NCBI GenBank assembly: GCA_012512335.1
Contig: JAAZEK010000145.1
Span: 1 to 14,665, forward strand
Source of the DNA: Clostridiales bacterium
GTDB lineage: Bacteria; Bacillota; Clostridia; Caldicoprobacterales; DTU083
Length of the DNA stretch: 14,665 nucleotides
Direction of reading: 5' to 3'
In this document: positions 1 through 6,576 of the stretch, one piece after another
How the letters are laid out: every line of letters begins with the position of its first letter
How positions within the stretch are numbered: position 1 is the stretch's first letter
Program-made: the position numbers and the translations under genes
Notes under the pieces: generated by a model
What the model was told of the DNA's origin: nothing
Database searches by the model: none
The model's input: the letters and a program-made list of their open reading frames with translations, nothing else

Positions 1-1920
1 GAGAAGACTGAAACAATAGACAACTATGTGAAATCCATGGGTAGAGGCTTATTGGTAACTGGTGGTGACAATAGCTATGCCTTAGGAGGATACCTAGGGA
101 CTAAATTAGAGGAAATTCTACCAGTAGATATGGACTTATCTAAGAAAAAGGAAATACCATCCCTTGCCTTGGTATTGGTTATTGATAAGTCAGGTAGTAT
201 GTCCGACACGCAATTTGGAATCAATAAAATGGAATTGGCCAAGGAAGCAGCCATTCGTTCTACTGAAGCTTTACGAAATGAAGATTTTATAGGGGTAGTA
301 GGTTTTGATTCTGCTGCTTCATGGGTAGTTGAGGTCCAAAACGCTTCAAATCGAGATGAAATACAGGAAGTGATTGGAACTATTCAGCCTGGAGGAGGAA
401 CCAATTTATACCCTGGCCTAAATATGGCGTATCAAGCACTAAAAGAAACCAACGCCGCTCTTAAGCATGTTATAGTATTGACTGACGGTCATACTGCAGG
501 TGGAGATTTTAATTCTCTAATTCCTAAGATGACAGGAGATAATATTACTGTCTCTGGTGTAGCTGTTGGCAAGGATGCTGATGGAAGGTTAATGGAACAA
601 ATAGCTGAGCTAGGCAATGGACGATATTATTTCACCGATGAGTATGCCAGCATTCCAAAGATATTCACTAAGGAAACTTACATGGCAACCAGAAGCTATA
701 TCAATAACGAAACCTTCTTTCCAAAAGCTGTAGGCTTATCACCAGTTCTAAGTGGAATTAATGCTGTGCCATCACTAGATGGGTACATCACCACTACCAC
801 TAAAGGTGGTGCAGTGCCTGTGCTTGTTAGCCATCAGGATGATGATCCAGTTCTGGCATATTGGGACTATGGGCTTGGCAAAGCTGCTGCTTGGACTAGC
901 GACCTTCGGGGAATTTGGACAGAAAAGTGGTTGCAGTGGGACCAAGCATCAACATTTTGGTTAAACACAATTTCGACCGTTTTGCCTGGCAGTAGAAATG
1001 AAGAAGGAAAGATTGAAACCAGTCGGATAGGCAACAGAGGGCAGGTTACAGTTTCGATAGATGAACTCGATACAGCTTATGACACAGAGGCTGTGATTGT
1101 TAGTCCGAATGGAGAAGAAAGTAGAATTAAGTTACAACCATCCAAACCAGGATATTACCAAGGTAATTTTGAGTTAGATGATACTGGTGTTTATTTGGTT
1201 CGAGTAGAGCAACAGAGGGATGATGGTACAACGTCAGCTATGGAAGCTGGACTTGTTTACCCCTATTCGCCAGAATACGACATTCGACAAGATTCTTCTA
1301 AATATTTACCTGAGCATATTGCTGGACAAACTGGAGGCAGGATACTTGAAAAACCAGAGGATCTTCTATTGAATGAGCCTGAGCCAGTCTGGCGTCATCG
1401 TGAAATATGGCCTGCATTATTGCTATTAGCATTATTACTATTTTTCATTGATATTGTACTTCGCAAGCTGGGATTAAGGTTTGTAACTGATAAATTGATA
1501 GCTCCTGCTGTTAGAGGGATTAATGGTATTTTCGCAACTACAAAGACGGCTTTGAAGAGATCTTTGAAAAGATCAACTAAGCACTCTTCTGCGGTGAAGG
1601 GCTCAGTAAAAGAAAAACAGTCCTTAGTAGGTAATGATGTGGCTAATGATGTATTTTCAGAACAAGCTGAGGGTACTGGTTCTTCTGAACCCTTTGATTC
1701 TACAACTAATGAAACTACACAAAATGGTGAATCGAAGGATAAGAATGATAATAATACAAAGAAGTCCTCTGTTCAAAAGCAGGATAGTCAAAGGCAGGAT
1801 AAGCAAAGGCAGGATATAAGCAAGAAGGAGCAGCAAAAGAGCCCACAAGATGATAGTAAGCAAGAGGATTTTACTAGTGCATTGCTGGAGGCTAGGCGAA
1901 AACGAAGGATACGTAAATAG
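1..1920 (+). CDS. VWA-domain membrane protein, 3' part (5' end outside the window)
   Basis: The frame is open from base 1, so this is the C-terminal 639 residues of a larger protein; a GTG at 28 is merely internal. Residues 1-50 resemble the end of the glutamine-amidotransferase-like domain that often precedes VWA in such proteins. A von Willebrand A domain follows (about 55-225) with an intact metal-binding MIDAS site: DKSGS at 62-66, Thr134 in GGGTNLYPG, and Asp162 in LTDG. A region of about 240 residues, probably beta-rich, comes next, then one membrane helix (about 470-490, starting WPALLLLALLLFF), and a 150-residue hydrophilic tail, presumably cytoplasmic. The tail is rich in Lys, Gln, Asp and Ser and ends in a basic cluster (RRKRRIRK). 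The likely role is metal-dependent binding of an extracellular protein partner; the actual ligand is unknown. No terminator is visible downstream. The family assignment is firm; the function is inferred. Confidence 0.88.
   Translation, partial: EKTETIDNYVKSMGRGLLVTGGDNSYALGGYLGTKLEEILPVDMDLSKKKEIPSLALVLVIDKSGSMSDTQFGINKMELAKEAAIRSTEALRNEDFIGVVGFDSAASWVVEVQNASNRDEIQEVIGTIQPGGGTNLYPGLNMAYQALKETNAALKHVIVLTDGHTAGGDFNSLIPKMTGDNITVSGVAVGKDADGRLMEQIAELGNGRYYFTDEYASIPKIFTKETYMATRSYINNETFFPKAVGLSPVLSGINAVPSLDGYITTTTKGGAVPVLVSHQDDDPVLAYWDYGLGKAAAWTSDLRGIWTEKWLQWDQASTFWLNTISTVLPGSRNEEGKIETSRIGNRGQVTVSIDELDTAYDTEAVIVSPNGEESRIKLQPSKPGYYQGNFELDDTGVYLVRVEQQRDDGTTSAMEAGLVYPYSPEYDIRQDSSKYLPEHIAGQTGGRILEKPEDLLLNEPEPVWRHREIWPALLLLALLLFFIDIVLRKLGLRFVTDKLIAPAVRGINGIFATTKTALKRSLKRSTKHSSAVKGSVKEKQSLVGNDVANDVFSEQAEGTGSSEPFDSTTNETTQNGESKDKNDNNTKKSSVQKQDSQRQDKQRQDISKKEQQKSPQDDSKQEDFTSALLEARRKRRIRK
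1774..1818 (+). repeat. Three tandem 15-bp units in the VWA gene tail
   Basis: Three in-frame units begin at 1774, 1789 and 1804, each starting CAAA(A/G)GCAGGATA. They encode QKQDS, QRQDK and QRQDI. This is a small coding minisatellite in the low-complexity cytoplasmic tail, and a place where length could vary between strains by slippage. Confidence 0.75.
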
Positions 1921-2045
1921 TCATAATATGGTTATTGTTCACAGCTGGCCAACTAGATCGTTTGGAAACTAACCCAGATGTCATCAAACATTTTTAGTGC
2001 ATTTTATCTGCCGTTTTGCGGGGTACGGTTCACAGTTCAGGTGGA

Positions 2046-2133
2046 ATGTGCAAAATTTCAAGCTATGTGCAAAATTTCAAGTAATGTGCACTTTTTATTG
2101 AAAAATCCACACATTAGTCGAAATTTTGCACAT
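2046..2133. mobile_element. Short IS relic with multiple terminal repeats (IS21-like ends)
   Basis: ATGTGCAAAATTTCAAG occurs exactly twice in direct orientation (2046-2062 and 2065-2081). A third, partial copy (ATGTGCA) starts at 2084, so the spacing is exactly 19 bp. The inverted form GAAATTTTGCACAT lies at 2120-2133, with a partial inverted copy (CACAT) ending at 2114, again 19 bp away. Ends that start with TGTG and carry several copies of part of the terminal repeat are typical of IS21-family elements. With only about 86 bp between the outer ends and no transposase, this would be an internally deleted derivative or a MITE-like relic. No clear target duplication is visible on either side. 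Family assignment is by end architecture only. Confidence 0.5.
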
Positions 2134-2188
2134 GACTACCTAAGAAACGCCTTCCGCTACTACCCTATGAGGAGTTACTCTAGTTGCT

Positions 2189-2238
2189 TTACTAGCACAT
2201 TGTTGGAGGCTATACGCAAACGTAAGATTCGAAAATAG
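2189..2238 (+). pseudogene. C-terminal remnant of a second VWA-protein gene
   Basis: These 50 bp match the last 50 bp of the VWA gene (1871-1920) at 40 positions, in the same frame and including the TAG stop. The encoded ends are FTSTLLEAIRKRKIRK here and FTSALLEARRKRRIRK there, 13 of 16 identical. Several of the nucleotide differences are synonymous or conservative, which suggests that this copy was once a functional, already diverged paralogue rather than a recent duplication. Nothing upstream of it resembles the rest of a VWA gene; the IS relic occupies that place. An open frame beginning at 1978 runs through both pieces but is a chance fusion. Confidence 0.7.
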
Positions 2239-2250
2239 TCTTCATATTAC

Positions 2251-2279
2251 TTGACGATATATCAATATATTGATAAAAT
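2251..2279 (+). promoter_or_regulatory. Sigma-A promoter and palindromic operator of the TA operon
   Basis: TTGACG (2251-2256) and TAAAAT (2274-2279) are separated by 17 bp, a good vegetative promoter. A perfect 16-bp palindrome, TATCAATATATTGATA (2260-2275), fills the spacer and touches the -10 box. This is the expected geometry for autorepression by a Phd/YefM-type antitoxin with its toxin. The predicted transcript start near 2286 leaves a short leader ending in the AGAGGAGG ribosome site. Confidence 0.75.
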
Positions 2280-2311
2280 ATGAGTACAATAAAGCAGAGG
2301 AGGTATTTGCA

Positions 2312-2584
2312 ATGGCTGTTATCAGACCAAGCTCGGATTTAAGAAATAAGTATAACGAAATTTCTGAGTTCTGTCGTACCTATAACGAACCTGTGTTCAT
2401 TACAAAAAACGGTACAGGTGATCTGGTTGTACTTTCAAATGCAGAGTACGAGCGCTTAAGTGGCAAGTATGAGTTGCACCGTTTGCTAGATGAGGGGTTG
2501 GCAGCGATGAAATCCGGTCAATCTAAGCCAGCTGCAGATGTATTTGCAGAGCTTGAAAAGAGATTAGGCATTGAAGGAGTGTAA
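2312..2584 (+). CDS. Phd/YefM-family antitoxin
   Basis: This 90-residue protein has the Phd/YefM layout. An N-terminal DNA-binding and dimerisation part (about 1-55) contains the family-typical stretch PVFITKNGTGDLVVLSNAEY. A C-terminal helical part (RLLDEGLAAMKSGQSKPAAD onward) would wrap the toxin. The ATG at 2312 is chosen because AGAGGAGG (2296-2303) lies 8 bp upstream; an in-frame start at 2270 would fall inside the operator and -10 box. The toxin gene begins 3 bp after the stop, the usual antitoxin-first order. The protein is expected to neutralise the toxin and, with it, to repress the operon through the palindrome at 2260-2275. The family call is confident; the DNA site is inferred. 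Confidence 0.9.
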   Translation: MAVIRPSSDLRNKYNEISEFCRTYNEPVFITKNGTGDLVVLSNAEYERLSGKYELHRLLDEGLAAMKSGQSKPAADVFAELEKRLGIEGV

Positions 2585-2587
2585 ACT

Positions 2588-2932
2588 GTGTCTGAATATG
2601 CAGTAGTAATATCTGAACCTGCTGAACGGGATTTACTTGGTATATATACTTATATCGCAGATACACTCAAAGAACCACAGACAGCTAGACGGGTTTATGT
2701 GTCAATAAAACAAGAGTTGTTAGGGCTATCTAAAATGCCAGAGCGTCATAAGGTAATAGATGGATCACCTTATTCGGAACTCGGCATTCGTAAGTTGTTC
2801 GTAGAAAATTATGTTGCATTCTATACAACGGATAAGAAGCAAGAAACAGTCAGCGTTCTCCGCATACTGTACAATCGACGTGAATGGCAGAGCATTCTAT
2901 TTAAAGGAAGTGATCCTAATACTGATTCTTAA
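2588..2932 (+). CDS. RelE/ParE-family toxin
   Basis: This 114-residue protein has the RelE/ParE fold signature: a first strand and helices (VVISEPAERDLLGIYTYIAD, residues 6-25), a central helix with Arg pairs, IRKLFVENYVAFYT (67-80), and the closing strand VLRILYNRREW (90-100). The conserved basic and aromatic residues near the end (Arg97, Arg98, Trp100) are present, so it looks intact. It starts with GTG at 2588, preceded by GGAGTG overlapping the antitoxin's last codons, so translation is probably coupled. RelE members cleave mRNA on the ribosome and ParE members poison gyrase; sequence alone does not settle which applies here. The C-terminal ten residues after the fold are extra and hydrophilic. 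Confidence 0.9.
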   Translation: MSEYAVVISEPAERDLLGIYTYIADTLKEPQTARRVYVSIKQELLGLSKMPERHKVIDGSPYSELGIRKLFVENYVAFYTTDKKQETVSVLRILYNRREWQSILFKGSDPNTDS

Positions 2933-2952
2933 GCGAAGGAAGGTGTTGTCGG

Positions 2953-3783
2953 ATGGCTCCAGAGATTATCAAGATCAGGTCCAGAAACAATGTTTATCAG
3001 CATATTGAGGTGCTGAAACGCAACAGAGAAAAACGCACTAAGTACAAAGAGTTTTTTGTTGAGGGTGTCAAATCCATTAATCGCCTAGTGAGCAACAAAT
3101 GGGAGATTCAATCTTTGGTCTATTCGCCAGATATGCCGATGTCAGACTGGGCAAAAGATATCTTGCAGAATGCCGAGGCGAGGGAGCATGTAGAAATGCC
3201 TTCAAATCTTTTGTCAGAATTGAGCGACAGAGAAGAACCCTCCGAGCTGTTGGCTGTAGTGTCTATGCCTAAGGACAACCTTTCCAGAATCAAGTTGCAT
3301 GACAGCCTCAACGTTGTCCTGTTTGACCGGCCTTCCAGCCATGGGAACCTGGGTACCATTATCCGTGCCTGTGATTCTTTTAGAGCAGACGGAATTGTTA
3401 TTACCGGGCACTGTGTCGATCTATATGATCCTCAAACGATCCGGGCAAGTGTTGGGTCTCTGTTTACTGTACCAGTCATTCGACTGCCATCCCATAAGGA
3501 ACTGATTCCATGGCTATCGAAAATTCGAAGACAATGGCCGAATTTCCATGTTGTAGGTTCGGATGAAAAGGCGGATATTGACATAATAGATCATGATTTC
3601 ACTGCACCTACGGCCTTTGTGCTGGGAAATGAAACGGACGGTATGAGCTGGAACTATGAGGATTTGTGCGATACAATCATCAAGATTCCTATTTATGGTT
3701 CTGCCTCATCATTGAATGTAGCCTGTGCGGCATCAATTCTGCTTTATGAAATAGACCGACAGAGGCGAATTGAATCCCTTTAA
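2953..3783 (+). CDS. SpoU/TrmH-family RNA 2'-O-methyltransferase
   Basis: This 276-residue protein would transfer methyl from S-adenosylmethionine to a ribose 2'-OH in rRNA or tRNA. The N-terminal part (about 1-115) has the look of the substrate-binding domain. The SPOUT domain follows with all three motifs: SHGNLGTIIRACDSF (129-143, with Asn132 and the catalytic-type Arg138), FVLGNETDGMS (222-232, Glu227), and the knot motif IPIYGSASSLNVACAASILL (245-264, Asn255). AAGGAAGGTG (2936-2945) is the ribosome site for the ATG at 2953. The gene starts 20 bp after the toxin stop with no terminator between, so it may be read from the TA promoter. Its stop shares the TTAA at 3780-3783 with the convergent ATPase gene. 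The exact nucleotide target cannot be told. Confidence 0.9.
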   Translation: MAPEIIKIRSRNNVYQHIEVLKRNREKRTKYKEFFVEGVKSINRLVSNKWEIQSLVYSPDMPMSDWAKDILQNAEAREHVEMPSNLLSELSDREEPSELLAVVSMPKDNLSRIKLHDSLNVVLFDRPSSHGNLGTIIRACDSFRADGIVITGHCVDLYDPQTIRASVGSLFTVPVIRLPSHKELIPWLSKIRRQWPNFHVVGSDEKADIDIIDHDFTAPTAFVLGNETDGMSWNYEDLCDTIIKIPIYGSASSLNVACAASILLYEIDRQRRIESL

Positions 3784-4997
3784 CCCCATTCCTTTTCCAA
3801 AAGAAAGTCTCGAACATTTCGATGTTTTATTCCATCACGGCTCATGTCAAACTCGTCTAATGTGACCACATACTTCGGAAAATTATCCCTAATACTATCA
3901 TATGAGCTAAACTCACGGTTAATAGTTTCCTCTGATGCTAGTAAGTAGGCAACCTGAACATATAGCTTTTGACCCCGTTTCTCACATGCAAAATCAACTT
4001 CTTTGTCGTTTATTTTCCCCACTGTGACATCGTATCCACGTCGTAATAGCTCCATATAAATAATGTTTTCTAGAATTAAATTGATATCTCTCATGTTACC
4101 ACCGAATACAGCCTCGCGCATTCCGTGATCAGCGATATAATATTTTTCGTTTACAGTGAGAATTTTCTTTCCCTGCAAATCTTGTCGCTTAACTCTATAA
4201 AAGAGAAAAGCATCTTCACAGGCTTTAATATAGTTAAGAATCGTCTCGGTTGATACAGTTCTGCCTTCGCTTTTTAGATATTTGGAAATTCTCGTGGCAG
4301 AGAAGGTTGTTCCAACATTTGCAGTAATGTAGGCGATGATGCGTTCAAGTAGATCTACATCCCTAATATTATTTCGCTTGACAACGTCCTTGAGTACAAC
4401 CGAGTTATAGATATCTTGAAGATACTGTCGGCTAGGTTCTGAGGCATATTTGAGGTTGCTCAGATAAGGCATCCCGCCCACTGTTAGATATTCTGAAAAA
4501 GTATCACTCAGAGATGCATCAGGAAAGCTTGATCGGAATAATTGAATGAACTCCCCGTAAGAAAAGGGGTAGATAATAAATTCCACATATCGTCCTGCTA
4601 GATAAGTGGCCAGCTCACCAGACAGCAACTTGGCATTTGATCCAGTGATGTAAATATCACAGTCAAGGTCCACCCTAAAGGAGTTAATACATTTTTCCCA
4701 CTGATCCACTTCTTGAATCTCATCAAAAAAGAGATATGCTTTCTCCTTAATGGTAGAAACACGTTTTAAAATCTCGGCATGCAAGGCTTGAGCGTTACAC
4801 AGATGTGCATTACTCATGCTCTCAAAATTGATTGATATAAACTGAGTCTCAGAAATTCCAGAATCAATTAGTTCTTCTTGAACTAGCTCCAACATAACAG
4901 ATTTGCCACTACGGCGAAGACCTGTCAACACTTTAATTAGATCACTTCCGATAAAAGGGCGGATTCGTTTCATATATAATTCTCTTTTTATCACCAT
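3780..4997 (-). CDS. AAA+ ATPase of the DUF4143 / COG1373 family (ATPase A)
   Basis: The protein has 405 residues. Walker A is TGLRRSGKS (25-33), Walker B is YLFFDEIQEVDQW (88-100, Asp92 and Glu93), and a sensor-like ITGSNAKLLSGELATYLAGR stretch lies at 117-136. The DUF4143 part covers about 190-380: a winged-helix-like section (TTFSATRISKYLKSEGRTVS, about 230-249), then a PD-(D/E)XK-like fold with KEVDF (332-336) and LYVQVAYLL (345-353). In the latter, Gln348 replaces the usual acidic residue, so nuclease activity is doubtful. The start is ATG at 4997 with GGAGGAGGT (5004-5012) 6 bp upstream. Family members are common accessory genes with no settled role. It is divergent from ATPase B and overlaps the methyltransferase stop by 4 bp. 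Part of its 3' end recurs at 6605-6681. Confidence 0.88.
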   Translation of the reverse strand: MVIKRELYMKRIRPFIGSDLIKVLTGLRRSGKSVMLELVQEELIDSGISETQFISINFESMSNAHLCNAQALHAEILKRVSTIKEKAYLFFDEIQEVDQWEKCINSFRVDLDCDIYITGSNAKLLSGELATYLAGRYVEFIIYPFSYGEFIQLFRSSFPDASLSDTFSEYLTVGGMPYLSNLKYASEPSRQYLQDIYNSVVLKDVVKRNNIRDVDLLERIIAYITANVGTTFSATRISKYLKSEGRTVSTETILNYIKACEDAFLFYRVKRQDLQGKKILTVNEKYYIADHGMREAVFGGNMRDINLILENIIYMELLRRGYDVTVGKINDKEVDFACEKRGQKLYVQVAYLLASEETINREFSSYDSIRDNFPKYVVTLDEFDMSRDGIKHRNVRDFLLEKEWG

Positions 4998-5024
4998 AAC
5001 ATTACCTCCTCCGATTCAATAATA

Positions 5025-5033
5025 ATTATATCA
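5025..5033 (-). promoter_or_regulatory. Extended -10 promoter for ATPase A
   Basis: Read on the minus strand, TGATATAAT is a perfect extended -10 (TGnTATAAT), about 28 bp before the ATG at 4997. The -35 region (T-rich, around 5047-5053) is poor, as extended -10 promoters allow. The leader is very short and is mostly the GGAGGAGGT ribosome site. Confidence 0.6.
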
Positions 5034-5132
5034 CAAGTACATCGAATAAAAACACAAAATTACATATTTAAATAGATATAAACGACAAAAATATGAAATG
5101 CATAATATGACGTTTGCAGTATTACAGCTGAT

Positions 5133-5166
5133 AATATTCAACATTTATATGTTCATGTCGAATATT
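5133..5166. repeat. Compound inverted repeat, possible operator
   Basis: The outer arms AATATTC (5133-5139) and GAATATT (5160-5166) enclose an inner hairpin AACAT-ttat-ATGTT (5140-5153). It lies centrally between the divergent ATPase promoters. It could be a regulator binding site, but AT-rich DNA produces such dyads easily. Confidence 0.35.
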
Positions 5167-5205
5167 GTTAATAAAGCTAAGTTGTTCATGCGATATAATG
5201 TTAAT
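5151..5205 (+). repeat. Diverged 22-bp direct repeat pair upstream of ATPase B
   Basis: Copies at 5151-5172 and 5184-5205 share 17 of 22 positions; both begin GTTCATG and end TGTTAAT. They are 33 bp apart, about three helical turns, which would place bound proteins on the same face. The first copy overlaps the inverted repeat at 5133-5166. Confidence 0.4.
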
Positions 5206-5221
5206 TTCCTAAATAATTATC

Positions 5222-5250
5222 TTGTAATTTACACCAATGTGTGCTATTCT
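5222..5250 (+). promoter_or_regulatory. Promoter for ATPase B
   Basis: TTGTAA (5222-5227) and TATTCT (5245-5250) are separated by 17 bp, and TG at 5242-5243 makes an extended -10. The predicted start near 5257 gives a leader of about 24 bases containing GGAGGT (5269-5274), 6 bp before the ATG at 5281. Confidence 0.6.
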
Positions 5251-5280
5251 ATAGTCAGTATCTAATATGGAGGTCTGATA

Positions 5281-6576
5281 ATGTACCGGAAACTTACGTT
5301 TTTTTTAGAAACATGGAAAAATAGCGACCATCGAAAGCCTCTTGTTTTGCAGGGAGCAAGACAGGTGGGCAAGACTTATTCTATATTGGAGTTTGGGCGA
5401 ACTCATTATGAGAACGTGGCGTATTTCAACTTTGAAACCAATCCAAAGCTGGGTGTAACCTTTGATGAAGATATTAGCCCGGGTTATTTGATTCCAATTC
5501 TTTCCCATATCGCAGGACAAACCATAGTAAAAGAAAAGACGCTGATCGTATTTGACGAAGTACAGCTCTGTGAAAGAGCATTGACCAGTCTAAAGTATTT
5601 TTGCGAGGACGCACCAGATTATCATATCATTGTAGCTGGAAGCTTACTTGGTGTAGCGGTTAACAGGACAAAATTTTCGTTCCCTGTAGGCAAGGTTGAT
5701 ATGAAAACCTTACACCCTATGGATATGGAGGAGTTTTTGCTGGCTCTTGGCGAGGATGAATTGGTTACACGCATAAAAAGTTGCTTTGTAAATAACACCC
5801 CTATGCCTTCTGCTTTACATGATGTGGCGATGCAGTTTTACCGTCAATATCTCATCGTTGGTGGTATGCCAGAATGTGTGGCCCAGTTTGCTAAAACAAA
5901 GGATTATATACTTGTTCGATATACTCAGGATACTATCCTTGCCAGTTACCTTAATGATATGAGTAAGTACAATAACCTGAACGAAATCAAGAAAACAAGG
6001 CTTGCTTATGATAACATCACCGTACAGCTTTCTAAGAAAAATACTCGTTTCCAGTACAAAATGATAAAAAAAGGCGGCAGAGCATCCGAGTTTGAGAATG
6101 CTATTGAGTGGCTTAGTCTGTCCGGTATCGTATCACAGGTTTACAAAGTGGAACAAATTAGAAAACCTCTTGAGAACTATCGTGACATTGATACGTTTAA
6201 AATCTATGTTTCAGATTTAGGTTTGCTCTGCGCTAAAAAAGATTTATTGGCAAACGACATTCTCTATATGTCGGAGGAGCTGAACGACTTCAAAGGTGGC
6301 ATGGTTGAAAATTATGTCAATGTGCAGCTTACGATAAATGGATACAACACCTACTATTGGGAATCCCAGCGAAGTGCTGAGATTGATTTTGTCATTCAGC
6401 GAGAAGGTAAGTTGATCCCCATTGAGGTAAAGAGCGCTGATAACACAAGAGCAAAAAGCTTAAATGTGTATATGGATACCTACAAGCCTGCCTATGCTAT
6501 CAAGCTTTCTGCGAAAAATTTTGGCTTTGAGGACAATAAAAAAACAGTACCCCTCTATGCTGCGTTCTGCATCTAA
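5281..6576 (+). CDS. AAA+ ATPase with DUF4143 and PD-(D/E)XK-like domain (ATPase B)
   Basis: The protein has 431 residues. Walker A is GARQVGKT (25-32), Walker B is TLIVFDEVQLCERAL (87-101, Asp92 and Glu93), and AGSLLG lies at 119-124. The DUF4143 hallmark YLIVGGMPECV is at 190-200. Toward the C-terminus comes FKGGMVENYV (337-346), then AEIDF (366-370) and LIPIEVKSA (378-386). Together these give a Glu, Asp, Glu-x-Lys set as in PD-(D/E)XK nuclease-like folds (Glu343, Asp369, Glu382, Lys384). The ATG at 5281 is supported by GGAGGT at 5269-5274. It is only distantly similar to the divergent ATPase A, so the two are different subfamilies rather than a duplication. The biological role is not known; mobile or defence-like accessory functions are possible but are inference only. 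Confidence 0.88.
   Translation: MYRKLTFFLETWKNSDHRKPLVLQGARQVGKTYSILEFGRTHYENVAYFNFETNPKLGVTFDEDISPGYLIPILSHIAGQTIVKEKTLIVFDEVQLCERALTSLKYFCEDAPDYHIIVAGSLLGVAVNRTKFSFPVGKVDMKTLHPMDMEEFLLALGEDELVTRIKSCFVNNTPMPSALHDVAMQFYRQYLIVGGMPECVAQFAKTKDYILVRYTQDTILASYLNDMSKYNNLNEIKKTRLAYDNITVQLSKKNTRFQYKMIKKGGRASEFENAIEWLSLSGIVSQVYKVEQIRKPLENYRDIDTFKIYVSDLGLLCAKKDLLANDILYMSEELNDFKGGMVENYVNVQLTINGYNTYYWESQRSAEIDFVIQREGKLIPIEVKSADNTRAKSLNVYMDTYKPAYAIKLSAKNFGFEDNKKTVPLYAAFCI

Larger units (their letters stand above)
1921..2311. other. Gene-free junction: IS relic, paralogue tail and TA promoter
   Basis: This 391-bp stretch carries no intact gene. In order it holds about 125 bp of unassigned sequence (1921-2046), an IS-like relic with repeated ends (2046-2133), about 45 bp of unassigned sequence, the diverged last codons of a second VWA gene (2189-2238), and the promoter and operator of the toxin-antitoxin operon. 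In the first part, one frame (1932-1997) reads about 21 codons to a stop and might be the end of a lost gene, but I could not assign it. The octamer GTTCACAG occurs at 1937 and again at 2028. Confidence 0.6.
5013..5280. other. Divergent control region between the two ATPase genes
   Basis: This is very AT-rich DNA separating two ATPase genes read outward. It holds a leftward extended -10 promoter near its left edge, a rightward promoter near its right edge, a compound inverted repeat (5133-5166) and a diverged 22-bp direct repeat (5151-5172 and 5184-5205). No convincing open frame lies inside it. Confidence 0.6.

Noticed and set aside
28..30. GTG as the start of the VWA gene
   Set aside because: The frame is open to base 1, the residues before it fit the domain, and there is no ribosome site.
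2046..2133. CRISPR-like phased repeats
   Set aside because: The 19-bp period leaves no real spacer, copies occur in both orientations, and no cas gene is nearby. IS ends explain it better.
1978..2238. An 86-codon open frame as a small gene
   Set aside because: It is a chance fusion of unassigned DNA, the IS relic repeats and the VWA paralogue tail, with no ribosome site.
2270..2311. Upstream in-frame start for the antitoxin
   Set aside because: It falls inside the palindrome and -10 box; the ATG at 2312 has a strong ribosome site 8 bp away.
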